DNA of 55,170 bases. Source: Sedimentisphaerales bacterium. GTDB lineage: Bacteria > Planctomycetota > Phycisphaerae > Sedimentisphaerales > Anaerohalosphaeraceae. The notes below the pieces were generated by a model. The model was not told where the DNA came from, ran no database searches, and was given only the letters and a program-made list of their open reading frames with translations. The DNA is taken from NCBI GenBank assembly GCA_016926155.1, contig JAFGPC010000155.1, positions 1 to 55,170 of the forward strand, in the 5' to 3' direction. The translations under genes were made by a program, and so were the position numbers. Positions 42,489-51,601 of the stretch are shown in pieces; the stretch's first letter is position 1; each line of letters starts with the position of its first letter.

Positions 42489-43064
42489 CGGTGGAGTTGT
42501 CGATTTGACGGAACTGGGGATCAATGTACGATCCTGAAGATCAATCCCGACACACAACGCGACAAATTTGACACCGGATTCTGCCTCTCGTGTCAGACGA
42601 GTCAGTTCGCGCGAATAGGGATCGGTGATTAGGCCTGAGACTGTCAAAGGCCGCCCCTGTGTCCGGACGGGCGTTACCTCGGCAAACACCTCTTTCAAAT
42701 ATCCTACCGGATCGGTGGAGCCGATCGGTGGTTCAGGTCTTGCCAGAATCAGCACGATAACCACGGAAATCCCGATCAGAAGAAATCCGGCCGCCGCCGC
42801 CATGGTCGGCCCGAAATAACGCCTATGGCGTTTCCGCCTGTTTAGTTTAGCGGTTTCTATAGAAGACATAATGCGCTGGTGTAGGGCGGTAAGCTTTTCA
42901 GGGGCAATCGGATCCGTTTGCAGACTTTCGGCCAGGTCTATGGAGTGTCGGTAAAACTGCCGGCAGGAAGTACATTGCTGCAGGTGTTGCCGGGTCGATT
43001 CGGACAGACGGCTTTCCCCATTGACCGCATCGGAAATCTTCCATCGATACCACAAACAGATCAT
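42477..43064 (-). CDS. Anti-sigma factor with zinc-finger-like N-terminus
   Basis: A 195-aa membrane protein. The N-terminal cytoplasmic part has HLQQCTSCRQFYRHS, a His-x3-Cys-x2-Cys motif as in ZAS anti-sigma domains. One membrane segment follows (about 89-110, AAAGFLLIGISVVIVLIL), then a periplasmic tail of about 85 residues. Its start overlaps the stop of the sigma gene by one base (TAATG), so the pair is translationally coupled. It is expected to hold the sigma factor at the membrane. Confidence 0.85.
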   Translation of the reverse strand: MICLWYRWKISDAVNGESRLSESTRQHLQQCTSCRQFYRHSIDLAESLQTDPIAPEKLTALHQRIMSSIETAKLNRRKRHRRYFGPTMAAAAGFLLIGISVVIVLILARPEPPIGSTDPVGYLKEVFAEVTPVRTQGRPLTVSGLITDPYSRELTRLTREAESGVKFVALCVGIDLQDRTLIPSSVKSTTPPDSQ

Positions 43065-43717
43065 TATACACCTATCCTTTCCTGCATAAACCGCTCATCG
43101 GCGATCTGCGGATGTCTTTGGATTGCCCGATTGTGTTGTAGCTTTCGCGCAAGAGCCACCCTTGCTCGAAATAGTAACACTTTGACATGTGTTTGACTTT
43201 TTCCCATTACCTTGGCCGTTTCCCGGATGGATAACTGTCCGGCATAATGCAACTCCAACGCTTGCTTTTGATTGTTTGGCAATTGTTCCGTAAGAATCCA
43301 GAGCTGATCGGATTGTTCTTTTTGTTCTATGATCTGATGTGGTTCGGGCCGCTTGGCCGGAATGTCCCGGATCGGTACAACGGCCCGGACCCTCTTTCGC
43401 CGCAGGTGCGTTACTGCCAGACGCGAGGCAATCGTAAAGACCCACGTCGAAAAACTGGCCAGATTTCTGTATTCATGCAGGTTCCGGTACATCCGGACGA
43501 ATGTCTCCTGGGTCAGATCTTCGGCATCTCCGAAATGGCCTGTGCGTCGTCTTAGAAAACGAAGCAACCGCGGACTATACCGATCCACCAGTTCCGAGAA
43601 ACTGGCCGAGCAACCCTGCTGGGCTGCCCGGACCAGGTCGGCTTCATTTCGGATTTCCATCGGCCCAGAATTAATCTCGGGCAAGTATGAATTGTGTTGT
43701 TCTGAGGGGTCTTTCAT
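43064..43717 (-). CDS. ECF-type RNA polymerase sigma factor
   Basis: A 217-aa sigma-70 family protein with region 2 (FSELVDRYSPRLLRFLRRRT, DAEDLTQETFVRMYRNLHEY, FSTWVFTIASRLAVTHLRRK) and region 4 (LPNNQKQALELHYAGQLSIR, ETAKVMGKSQTHVKVLLFRA). The next gene is its anti-sigma partner. The preceding gene in the operon, 22 nt away, encodes a secreted protein. The ATG at 43717 has only a weak site (GGGAA); an ATG at 43660 is the alternative. Confidence 0.94.
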   Translation of the reverse strand: MKDPSEQHNSYLPEINSGPMEIRNEADLVRAAQQGCSASFSELVDRYSPRLLRFLRRRTGHFGDAEDLTQETFVRMYRNLHEYRNLASFSTWVFTIASRLAVTHLRRKRVRAVVPIRDIPAKRPEPHQIIEQKEQSDQLWILTEQLPNNQKQALELHYAGQLSIRETAKVMGKSQTHVKVLLFRARVALARKLQHNRAIQRHPQIADERFMQERIGV

Positions 43718-43739
43718 TTCCCGTCACGATTTTTTGGAT

Positions 43740-44705
43740 TTACTTGATTGCTGTTGAAACTGCCTCGACTGCTTCGGCTTCGTGTTTCTCAGCTATTTCT
43801 TTCAAAACAGATACCAGTTTCTTGCTGTCCCAGTCTAAATGGACTCGGACAACATCATCCTGCCATCCAATTTCAATAGATTCGGCCAACTTGGCTAATT
43901 CCGGGGCTTCCTCAGTTATAGCTAGTGTCACAAAAGCTTTAAGCCCCGTCAAAATTTGGGCGATTTTTGTCGTTGCGTCGTAGCTGACAGCCTGAATCGT
44001 CAGATCCACATATGTACTGGCGTCATCTTCTCCCACTGCTAAAGCAAATCGTTCGGTCTGCTGTAGTAAGCCCGAATCATCTATGCCATCCAGATGTTCG
44101 TTGACGTTCTGGGCGGCGATGAGAAGAAACATACCCGGATGTTCCTGCTCGAAATCAGCCAAGTCATAATTGTACATCATGCTGTTGGCTTCACCGTCAA
44201 AAACATCAAGTACGTGTTGGAGAGTTAATTCCCCCATGCTGATTAAGACCGTATCGCTGCCATAGAATGCACCATACTGTCGTTGTCCATTGGAACCCTG
44301 TTTTTCATCAATCCAGCTATGGATTGTGTGCTCGCCGTGTTTGGAAGTTTCATAAAATGGATTCATAGAAACCAGCGAAGTCAAAATGGACTGATCATAT
44401 TTGCCTTGGGCGATAGCCACGGCTTCATGTGGATCTTTACCACGGCCACAGAGTGTGATGTTCTGAATGTCATCCAGCGGATGGAAGGAAAATACCTGGG
44501 CAAAGCCCTGAAGCTTTTGTTCGATTTCACTGTTACGGATTTCCTCACGTCCCAGTTTTCCGATTGTACTTTTTCCCAGTTGATCAACATCCAGATGTAC
44601 AACCCAGTTTGCCAGACTGCTGACGCGAGCCTTATTCAGCGGGGCCGCAACAAGACTTGAGCTGCATACCGCAAGAAGTACCAATACTAAAATGCTCTTT
44701 TTCAT
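43740..44705 (-). CDS. Secreted protein of unknown function in the sigma operon
   Basis: A 321-aa protein. The ATG at 44705 is preferred because AGGAG is 7 nt upstream; the ATG at 44711 would be only 1 nt from it. Signal peptide 1-21 (ILVLVLLAVCSSSLVAAP). The mature part has repeated alpha/beta elements and no recognised domain (ANWVVHLDVDQLGKSTIG, GMFLLIAAQNVNEHLDG). It is first in the operon with the ECF sigma factor and anti-sigma factor, so it may be the main target or the signal input of that system. Short similar secreted proteins are common in planctomycetes (memory). Confidence 0.8.
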   Translation of the reverse strand: MKKSILVLVLLAVCSSSLVAAPLNKARVSSLANWVVHLDVDQLGKSTIGKLGREEIRNSEIEQKLQGFAQVFSFHPLDDIQNITLCGRGKDPHEAVAIAQGKYDQSILTSLVSMNPFYETSKHGEHTIHSWIDEKQGSNGQRQYGAFYGSDTVLISMGELTLQHVLDVFDGEANSMMYNYDLADFEQEHPGMFLLIAAQNVNEHLDGIDDSGLLQQTERFALAVGEDDASTYVDLTIQAVSYDATTKIAQILTGLKAFVTLAITEEAPELAKLAESIEIGWQDDVVRVHLDWDSKKLVSVLKEIAEKHEAEAVEAVSTAIK

Positions 44706-44850
44706 CTTCATGCTCCTTTCGTTCTTTCTCTATTATACCAATTTCTCTTACAAATTTCCCTGCCCAAATGCGTCCCGGGTGGGCATTCGACATGTTATAC
44801 GCGCAGTAACCGTCATCGGTTACACGAAATGGGCATGAAAAATTGGGTTT

Positions 44851-45825
44851 TCAGACCGAAAACCACTGCGAAACCGTCGACCGGAGCCGCTCCGGGGACT
44901 TGGCTGCAAGAATGTCTAAAAGGGCTTTTTTTCGCTGCGGATGGCGTTTACAGTAGTGGACGGCAAACTTGCGAAAGAACGGCACCGCCTTTCGTGGGGG
45001 GTACATTGCCAGGATCATTTCGATATGTTCCAGCATCAGCCGGCCGACCTGGTCGACCGAAGGTGCCGGGGGGGTGGGTTGACCTTCTAACAAGGCACGA
45101 GCCTCATGGAAAATCCATGGATTACCGATAGCCCCACGGGCAATCATCACCCCATCCACATCGCCGCTTCCTATTCGCTCGGCAATATTCTTCGCTGTCA
45201 TCAGGTCACCGCTGCCGATCACAGTTATCGATGGGAAACGGTGTTTGACCTGAGCAATTGTATTCCAATCGGCCTTTCCGCGATATTTTTTACTGACGGT
45301 TCGTCCGTGAATCCCTACAGCATCCGGCTCAAGGGCGGCAGCCCGTTCGCAGATCTCCCAGAACAGATCTTTTGACTCCGAACTCTCATCCCATCCAATC
45401 CGCAGTTTCATCAGAATGGGAATCGTGACGGCTTCCTTAACCCGTTCGAGAGTTTCGATGATGGTGCTGGGTGTATTCAAGAGAGCCCCTCCTCGACCAC
45501 GCCTGAGGACCTTGGGGGCCGGACAGGCGAAGTTCAGATCGATAGCGTCAAAGCCGACCGACTGAAACATGGCAGCCGAACGAGACATGGTCTTCGGATC
45601 TTCTCCAAGAATTTGTGCTCCTACAGGATGCTCATCCTCGCATGGTTGAAAATGCAGTTTTTTGATTGCTTTCGCATTCAACGCGATCTTGTCCAGCAGT
45701 ACTCCGGTGAAAGTCAGCGGACAACCAAATCGACGTGCCAGACGACGCATCCCTCGGTCTGTATACCCACTCAATGGGGCTTGGTAAAAAGGTACATCCA
45801 ATTTTAGACGGCCAATATTTAACAT
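44851..45825 (-). CDS. dus: tRNA-dihydrouridine synthase
   Basis: A FMN enzyme that reduces uridines in the tRNA D loop. YQAPLSGYTDRGMRRLARRF binds FMN, NFACPAPKVLRRGRGGALL carries the catalytic Cys, and MKLRIGWDES, GIHGRTVSKKYRGKADW and GVMIARGAIGNPWIF are typical. The start at 45825 (AAGGA 8 nt upstream) gives 324 aa; the frame is also open to an ATG at 45894, which would add 23 residues with a CAQC motif. Which Dus subgroup it belongs to (DusB-like is likeliest) cannot be settled here. Confidence 0.93.
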   Translation of the reverse strand: MLNIGRLKLDVPFYQAPLSGYTDRGMRRLARRFGCPLTFTGVLLDKIALNAKAIKKLHFQPCEDEHPVGAQILGEDPKTMSRSAAMFQSVGFDAIDLNFACPAPKVLRRGRGGALLNTPSTIIETLERVKEAVTIPILMKLRIGWDESSESKDLFWEICERAAALEPDAVGIHGRTVSKKYRGKADWNTIAQVKHRFPSITVIGSGDLMTAKNIAERIGSGDVDGVMIARGAIGNPWIFHEARALLEGQPTPPAPSVDQVGRLMLEHIEMILAMYPPRKAVPFFRKFAVHYCKRHPQRKKALLDILAAKSPERLRSTVSQWFSV

Positions 45826-46155
45826 CTGGGGATCCTTACCGGCAGGTCCGCATTGAGCGCAAGGGTCACTCTCAATTCTAAGCAATTTAAACATATCCTA
45901 GCACTAGTAGTGATGTTGTGCAAGCGGTCTGGATTCGTGATGATGGACGTCCGATAAGCACGACAGAAAGAAATTTCTTGAAAACAACTGTATCAACAAG
46001 ATTTATGTCTTTTTATAATAAGAAGTTATGCACTTTTAATTCTGGAATTAAAAAATCGCCTTCTTTGCCCAAAGCACCCTGTGTAAATATCCGATGATAA
46101 TCCAAATTAAGAGGATTCTGTGATGATGGCACAACGATAAATCGGAATATCTTCC

Positions 46156-48180
46156 ATGAGACTGCGAGACAGGATATATTTATTTTCAGTCATTATACCG
46201 GCTCTGATGGCATGTACAATCGTGTTAGTTGGTGTGTTCAGTATTAATCGCATTCTGTATCCACTCAATCGTGACAACCTTATCCATCAAATCGATCATT
46301 TTGTTAATGAAATGGATATCGAATACACTACGCTTCGAAAAACAGGCGTATGGGATATTCCTCAATCCCGAAAGGCATCCGTGGATCGGTTGTTAGAGAA
46401 GCTTACGGGCGGGCATCTTGTCAAATACAGCAAAGATAATCACGGTTTTTTCTTTATCGTTTCCACGGATGGAAACATTGTTTATCACCCTTTCCTGCCT
46501 GCGGGCACCAACGTATTAACCCGGTTCTCCCCGGCGCTGTGGAAGGATCAGGATGGGGACTTTACCTACTTGCTAGACAATCAGCCGCACTTTTGTGTGT
46601 ATAAATCCTGCCCGGAATGGGGATGGATCGTGGGTAAAAGCATCCCTCAGGCCCAGATGTATCGACAGCGAAACGAATATCTGGGATATGTCCTGGCAGT
46701 AACAGGCCTTCTTCTGGTAGTGAGCCTTTCACTGGCTTATCATTTTTCCATGCGACTGAATCGACGCATCGACCGATCATTGGAAGCCGTACAGCAGGTG
46801 GAACGGGGCAATCTGGATGCACACATTGAAGATACGGAAGATCCGGATGAACTTGGTTCGCTGCAGCGTGCATTTAACCTCATGATTCGCCGGATCCGCG
46901 AAGTAATCGAGCGTCATATACGCACCAGCGAAGAACTGGCACAGGCACACAGTCAGATGGAACGGCGGATCGAAGAACGGACAGCGGAACTGGAGGCGGC
47001 CAAACAACAGGCCGAACAGGCAAACCAGGCCAAAAGTGATTTCCTGGCCAACATGAGTCATGAAATTCGCACTCCAATGAATGCCATTCTCGGCTTTTCG
47101 GAATTGCTATCCAAAGAGGATCTGGAACCTGCACATAAAGATTTTGTACGGACTATTGTGCATAGCGGTGAAAGCCTTTTGCAGATCATCGACGACATTC
47201 TTGACTTTTCTAAAATTGAAGCGGGCAAAATCAACATCCAGGTAGAAGAATGCTGTCTGTCCGAGTTGCTGCATGGGCTGGAATCAACTTTGCGACCGCT
47301 GGCATATAAAAAGAAGCTGGATTTCAACATTCTTCAATGCGGAGAATTGCCGGCCCGGATTCACACCGATCCGGTGCGTTTGCGACAATGTCTGATCAAT
47401 CTGATCAATAACGCAATCAAATTTACTTCCCAAGGCCATGTCTATGTTAACGTATCGATCGAATCGGACGACAATCAATCGCTGCTCCGTTTTGATGTGG
47501 AGGATACGGGAATCGGAATCAACGAGGCTAAGCTGGAGAGTATTTTTGAATCGTTCCAACAGGCCGACGGAAGCACAACACGACAATTTGGAGGTACAGG
47601 CCTGGGTCTGACGATTACACGTCGATTGACCGAGTTGATGGGAGGCAGAGTCAGCGTTACCAGTACGCCGGACAAGGGATCGGTTTTTACGCTTCTGTTT
47701 CCCTTGGAGATTGGAGAACTGCAATCCGAATGTATGGACCGATACAATGTTGCCAACGAGACAACCCATAAAACCAAAAACACTGCGATAACCCTTTTTG
47801 CCGGTAAGGCACTGGTCGCCGAAGACACACCAGCTAATCAATACTTGATTCAATTGCTCCTGGAACGTCTTGGTCTGGAGGTTACTGTCGTTGCTGATGG
47901 CGTTCAAGCGGTGGAGAAAGTCGGCATAGAATCATTTGATGTCATCATCATGGATATGCAGATGCCCAATATGAATGGTTTCGATGCGACAAAAATCCTG
48001 CGTGACCGCGGCTGCCGGACGCCTATTATCGCTCTGACAGCGTATGCCATGAAAGGCGACGAACAGAAATGCTACGCTGTCGGTTGTAACGCATACCTTA
48101 CCAAACCGGTTAACAGGGATAGCCTGAAGCAAACCCTGGCCCAATACCTTGACGCCAAAGCCTCACAAAGCGAATTCTAA
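46156..48180 (+). CDS. Hybrid sensor histidine kinase with receiver domain
   Basis: A 674-aa inner-membrane protein. Membrane segments at about 10-33 and 178-200 flank a Cache-type sensor ([29 protein letters not shown]). Then HAMP (200-255), coiled coil (255-295), HisKA with phospho-His302 ([19 protein letters not shown]), HATPase_c (405-515: [27 protein letters not shown]) and a C-terminal receiver (552-668) with phospho-Asp600 ([12 protein letters not shown]). No separate response regulator or Hpt is encoded nearby, so the output partner is elsewhere. The 260-nt gap before it holds a perfect TATAAT at 46014-46019. Confidence 0.95.
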   Translation: MRLRDRIYLFSVIIPALMACTIVLVGVFSINRILYPLNRDNLIHQIDHFVNEMDIEYTTLRKTGVWDIPQSRKASVDRLLEKLTGGHLVKYSKDNHGFFFIVSTDGNIVYHPFLPAGTNVLTRFSPALWKDQDGDFTYLLDNQPHFCVYKSCPEWGWIVGKSIPQAQMYRQRNEYLGYVLAVTGLLLVVSLSLAYHFSMRLNRRIDRSLEAVQQVERGNLDAHIEDTEDPDELGSLQRAFNLMIRRIREVIERHIRTSEELAQAHSQMERRIEERTAELEAAKQQAEQANQAKSDFLANMSHEIRTPMNAILGFSELLSKEDLEPAHKDFVRTIVHSGESLLQIIDDILDFSKIEAGKINIQVEECCLSELLHGLESTLRPLAYKKKLDFNILQCGELPARIHTDPVRLRQCLINLINNAIKFTSQGHVYVNVSIESDDNQSLLRFDVEDTGIGINEAKLESIFESFQQADGSTTRQFGGTGLGLTITRRLTELMGGRVSVTSTPDKGSVFTLLFPLEIGELQSECMDRYNVANETTHKTKNTAITLFAGKALVAEDTPANQYLIQLLLERLGLEVTVVADGVQAVEKVGIESFDVIIMDMQMPNMNGFDATKILRDRGCRTPIIALTAYAMKGDEQKCYAVGCNAYLTKPVNRDSLKQTLAQYLDAKASQSEF

Positions 48181-48294
48181 TCTTTAATTGACACGTCGGA
48201 AACATCCGTCCTTGACAGAATCCCCCGGATAAACAACAATATTATAAAGCAATATAGCTTTTTTCAGTAACCGGGTGAACATGGGACTCGTTGT

Positions 48295-49047
48295 ATGGCA
48301 ACACAATCCGACAATCTTGCCGGCCGGACGGCCCTGATTACGGGCGCCGCTCATCGCCTGGGTCGAACGATAGCCCTTGCTTTGGCCGAGCAAGGCGTGA
48401 ATGTGATCGTCCATTTCAACACCAGCTCTACTGACGCTGAGGCTCTTGTCGATGCCCTGCGGCATAAAGGTGTTCGTGCATGGTCCCTGCGAGCCGACCT
48501 TACCGAACCAGGCACACCTGAGGCCCTATTCAGCGAAGCCTGCGCCTTGGCCGGCCCGATTGAGATTCTAATTAACAACGCATCGATTTTCACTTCAGAC
48601 ACCATTCAGTCGCTCACCGAAGAGGCCCTTTGGTATAACGTTCGTATTCATGCTCTTGCCCCACTACAACTGGCCCGTGTTTTTGCCGCGTATAAGGAGG
48701 CTTCACAGATTATCAACTTTCTCGATTGCCGTATCGTCGATTATGACAGCAAACATGCTTCGTATCACCTGAGTAAACGCATGCTCTTTAGCCTCACTCG
48801 GATGTTGGCTATGGAACTGGCTCCGCAGATCCGCGTGAACGCCATCGCGCCGGGACTGATCCTGCCACCCAAGGGAAAGGATGAAACATATTTGCAGGAA
48901 CTGGCCCATACCAATCCGTTGCGGCGCCATGGTAATCCGACTGATATCATCAATGCCGTACTGTTTCTGCTAAACGCTTCGTTCATTACAGGCCAGGTCA
49001 TTTTTGTCGATGGTGGCCGACATATGCGGGGAACCATGTATGGTTAA
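48295..49047 (+). CDS. SDR-family pteridine reductase-like protein (FolM-like)
   Basis: A 250-aa short-chain dehydrogenase. The NAD(P) motif reads ALITGAAHRLGRTIALALA; the Arg-Leu-Gly in place of Gly-Ile-Gly is typical of pteridine reductases and FolM. ILINNAS and the catalytic YHLSK (Tyr, Lys) follow; the usual catalytic Ser position is in FLDCRIVDYDS. Its end overlaps folB by 8 nt and folK follows, so a reduced-pterin role (dihydromonapterin or dihydrofolate reduction) is more likely than fatty-acid synthesis. Confidence 0.85.
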   Translation: MATQSDNLAGRTALITGAAHRLGRTIALALAEQGVNVIVHFNTSSTDAEALVDALRHKGVRAWSLRADLTEPGTPEALFSEACALAGPIEILINNASIFTSDTIQSLTEEALWYNVRIHALAPLQLARVFAAYKEASQIINFLDCRIVDYDSKHASYHLSKRMLFSLTRMLAMELAPQIRVNAIAPGLILPPKGKDETYLQELAHTNPLRRHGNPTDIINAVLFLLNASFITGQVIFVDGGRHMRGTMYG

Positions 49048-49399
49048 AATACTCGATGCAATTCACATTCACGATCTGCAATTTCGATGTGTCATCGGTG
49101 TCAACGACGACGAACGTCGTGAAAAACAGGATATCCTTGTCAATCTCACTCTCTATGTCGATCTGCGGGCTGCAGGAGCAAGTGATAATATCGAAGACAC
49201 GATCAATTACAAGTCTGTCAAACAGTCTATCCTCGCCATGGGGGAAACATCACAGTTCCTTTTAGTCGAACGGCTAGCTGAACGTATTGCTGCGATCTGT
49301 CTGAGCTTCGAGAAGGTTGCCCGCGTTCGTGTCTGTGTAGAAAAACCCAGCGCTCTTCGTTTTGCTCGCAGCGTCGGTGTGGAAATTGTCAGACCTTGA
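49040..49399 (+). CDS. folB: Dihydroneopterin aldolase
   Basis: A 119-aa enzyme (start ATG at 49040, inside the end of the SDR gene) that splits dihydroneopterin to 6-hydroxymethyldihydropterin. Motifs: IHIHDLQFRCVIGVNDDERR, DTINYKSVKQSI, LVERLAERIAAICL and RVRVCVEKPSALRFA with the catalytic Lys. Length is normal. It is followed 4 nt later by folK, the next enzyme of the pathway. Confidence 0.94.
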   Translation: MVKILDAIHIHDLQFRCVIGVNDDERREKQDILVNLTLYVDLRAAGASDNIEDTINYKSVKQSILAMGETSQFLLVERLAERIAAICLSFEKVARVRVCVEKPSALRFARSVGVEIVRP

Positions 49400-49403
49400 T
49401 TTC

Positions 49404-49961
49404 ATGGAACGGCCCAAGCACGCCCATATTGCCTTCGTCGCTGTCGGCTCCAACATCAAGCCGGAGACGAATATCCCTGTGGCCCTTTCGCTGCTGCGAC
49501 AGCATGTAAACGTTGTCGCATCATCGACGTTTTATCTGACCAGGCCTGTTGGCCCGGCAGACCAGTCGGCTTTTATCAATGGCGTATGGCAAATCGAAAC
49601 TGTCCTGGATCCCCAGAATCTCACTGATATTCTTCATCAGGTGGAACGCGCTCTGGGAAGAATTCGAACAGAGGACAAGTTTGCTCCACGCCCCATTGAT
49701 CTGGATCTGATCCTTTACGGCGGTTTTATGGGGGATTTACCCGGTCTACACCTGCCCCATCCGGACCTGATACGTCCATTTGTCTATATTCCAATCCTGG
49801 AGTTAATCGGTAATGTTACCGATATGCAAGAGGCCTTTCAAGGACCGATAATCCAATATCTTAGCCAAAGACACATTCAAATCTCATCGGATGCTCCATC
49901 TCCAGGAAAAATCCTTGGACAGATCACCCATAATCTAAAACTTCTTTTGTTGGAGAAGTGA
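49404..49961 (+). CDS. folK: Hydroxymethyldihydropterin pyrophosphokinase
   Basis: A 185-aa enzyme that pyrophosphorylates 6-hydroxymethyldihydropterin. AFVAVGSNIKPETNIPVAL binds substrate, FYLTRPVGPADQSAFINGVW and RIRTEDKFAPRPIDLDLILY (catalytic Asp pair) and LPHPDLIRPFVYIPILEL are the family signatures. The start at 49404 is just past the folB stop; an upstream ATG at 49362 lies inside folB and would add 14 residues. Confidence 0.95.
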   Translation: MERPKHAHIAFVAVGSNIKPETNIPVALSLLRQHVNVVASSTFYLTRPVGPADQSAFINGVWQIETVLDPQNLTDILHQVERALGRIRTEDKFAPRPIDLDLILYGGFMGDLPGLHLPHPDLIRPFVYIPILELIGNVTDMQEAFQGPIIQYLSQRHIQISSDAPSPGKILGQITHNLKLLLLEK

Positions 49962-50106
49962 AAACATCACGGGCCAATAATATCCCTGTTTTTTGAGGAT
50001 ATATTAGGTTTTCAAGAACACCGACAGAACAAACCACAATTAAACACAGAAAAATGAGAAATCCAACCTGTGTAAAAGATTTTCTGGAGTATTTCTGTTA
50101 TTTCAC
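49962..50106. other. AT-rich spacer after folK
   Basis: AT-rich stretch with no gene and no clear terminator for the folate operon. It is the first part of a 515-nt gap; the rest holds the RNA candidate and terminator listed below. Confidence 0.5.
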
Positions 50107-50136
50107 TTGAACAAAATCGGGGAATATACTTATTAT
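50107..50136 (+). promoter_or_regulatory. Promoter upstream of the RNA candidate
   Basis: TTGAAC (50107-50112), 18-nt spacer, TATTAT (50131-50136). It has no open reading frame downstream before the terminator at 50310. Confidence 0.5.
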
Positions 50137-50142
50137 AAGTAG

Positions 50143-50346
50143 TGGAAAATACCTATCTGGACGATATACTGAATGTTGATCAACAAACAACATGGATGAG
50201 CACAAGCAATTGTAGCCGCCGAGGAAAGCAGTATAAAAATCCTGGTCGGATGCCGCGGAATAGATGTAATTAGCGCTGCAAACTGGATTTATGCGGCAGC
50301 GGGGGTTTCAGGGAGACATTGCCTGCCAATGCCTCCCTTTCTTTTT
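50143..50346 (+). ncRNA. Candidate small RNA or leader of about 200 nt
   Basis: A promoter-like site and an intrinsic terminator bracket about 200 nt without a coding frame, in a 515-nt gap between folK and the QTMAN-like gene. Internal stems include CGCTGC (50274-50279) with GCAGCG (50296-50301) just before the terminator hairpin. It could be a trans-acting RNA or an attenuated leader of the gene at 50477. I compared it by eye with 6S, SRP, tmRNA and RNase P hallmarks and found no match. Confidence 0.35.
50310..50346 (+). terminator. Intrinsic terminator
   Basis: AGGGAG-A-CATTG (50310-50321) pairs with CAATG-C-CTCCCT (50327-50338), one mismatch, 5-nt loop, followed by TTCTTTTT. It lies 349 nt after folK and 130 nt before the next gene. 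Confidence 0.8.
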
Positions 50347-50476
50347 ACGCGGAGGTTCCTTTTTCCCCTGTTTATCTATAAATCAATCGGTCTAACTGGC
50401 AATCGGCTCATTTTTGCCTTACTATATCTGCAGTGAACCGGTTTCTTGTGTTAAAAACGAATGAAACAGGAAAAAG

Positions 50477-51601
50477 ATGCGGATTCTGTCGTTGGAAGCC
50501 TATTACGGGGGGAGCCACCGGGCATTTCTGAACGGCTGGGTTGCACATAGTCAACATCAGTGGGATCTCTTTACTTTGCCTGCCAATAAATGGAAATGGC
50601 GGATGCGGCACGGGGCCATCACCTTTGTCGAACAAGTCAACAAGGTCATACAATCAGGCCCGGATGCTTGTCTGTGGGATATCCTTTTCTGTTCGGATAT
50701 GGTCAATCTAGCCGAATTTCGAGGCTTGGCCGATTCCTGCGTCGCCCGACTGCCAACGGTCGTCTATTTCCATGAAAACCAGCTTACCTATCCGGTTCGC
50801 TTTGAAAGCGAGCGTGACTATCAATATGCTCTGACCAATTTTACCACGGCCCTGGTGGCCGATGCGGTATGGTTTAATTCGGGGTTTCATCGGGACCAAT
50901 TTCTATCGGCTTTGGAGGTATTTTTCAAGCGGATGCCGGACTACGCTCCTTTGGATCAGATTGACGATATCCGTGTCAAATCCGCAATCTATCCACCAGG
51001 CATTGAACCTTTTCCTAAACGTGACAAAAGAAAATCCGGACCCCCGCGAATCCTATGGGCTGCACGATGGGAGCACGATAAAAATCCCGACGATTTTTTT
51101 GCCGCGTTACAGATTCTTAAGAGTAAGGGCCTTGCTTTTCGAATCAACGTGATCGGCGAACAGTTTCGGGAAATACCGGAAGTGTTTCCATGGGCGAAGG
51201 ATTATTTTACTGAACACATTGACCATTGGGGCTATCAGCCCACTCAACAAGCGTATTGCGATGTGTTAGCTGATGCTGATATTATTGTCTCGACTGCACA
51301 GCATGAGTTTTTTGGTCTAAGCATCGTCGAAGCGATTGCCGCGGGCGCCTATCCGGTCCTGCCCGAACGACTGGCTTATCCGGAAGTACTGTCTGAAATG
51401 GAAATCCTGGAGCCGGATGAGTTTTTCTACGACGATACGGTGCAAGGATTGGCAGGTAAACTGGAATTCTTGCTGCATCAAACGCAACAGGGCCAATTAT
51501 GGCGCGGAAAGCCGCAGCGCGGGATTGCGGCTATGCAGCGATTCGAATGGATAAACACTGCTGACAAAATGGACCATGCATTGGAGGAGATGCGCCGATG
51601 A
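50477..51601 (+). CDS. GTDC1/QTMAN-like (DUF3524) glycosyltransferase
   Basis: A 374-aa GT-B glycosyltransferase. LEAYYGGSHRAFLNGW (6-21) and VVYFHENQLTYPVRFE are signatures of the DUF3524/GTDC1 family, whose vertebrate member mannosylates queuosine at position 34 of tRNA-Asp (established for the animal enzyme). ILWAARWEHDKNPDDF and STAQHEFFGLSIVEAIAAGA are the GT4 nucleotide-sugar site. AGGA lies 8 nt before the ATG. It overlaps the U32 gene by ATGA, so the two are coupled. The bacterial substrate is inferred only: a tRNA queuosine derivative is a reasonable guess. Confidence 0.88.
   Translation: MRILSLEAYYGGSHRAFLNGWVAHSQHQWDLFTLPANKWKWRMRHGAITFVEQVNKVIQSGPDACLWDILFCSDMVNLAEFRGLADSCVARLPTVVYFHENQLTYPVRFESERDYQYALTNFTTALVADAVWFNSGFHRDQFLSALEVFFKRMPDYAPLDQIDDIRVKSAIYPPGIEPFPKRDKRKSGPPRILWAARWEHDKNPDDFFAALQILKSKGLAFRINVIGEQFREIPEVFPWAKDYFTEHIDHWGYQPTQQAYCDVLADADIIVSTAQHEFFGLSIVEAIAAGAYPVLPERLAYPEVLSEMEILEPDEFFYDDTVQGLAGKLEFLLHQTQQGQLWRGKPQRGIAAMQRFEWINTADKMDHALEEMRR

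Noticed and set aside
44806-44823. GTAACCG/CGGTTAC hairpin between the sigma operon and the dus gene
   Set aside because: Short stem, no T-tract, located just after the dus stop; may assist termination but is not convincing.
50219-50240. GAGGAAAG, resembling the RNase P RNA P4 region
   Set aside because: The bases that must follow it and the distal half of P4 are absent, and the bracketed unit is too short.
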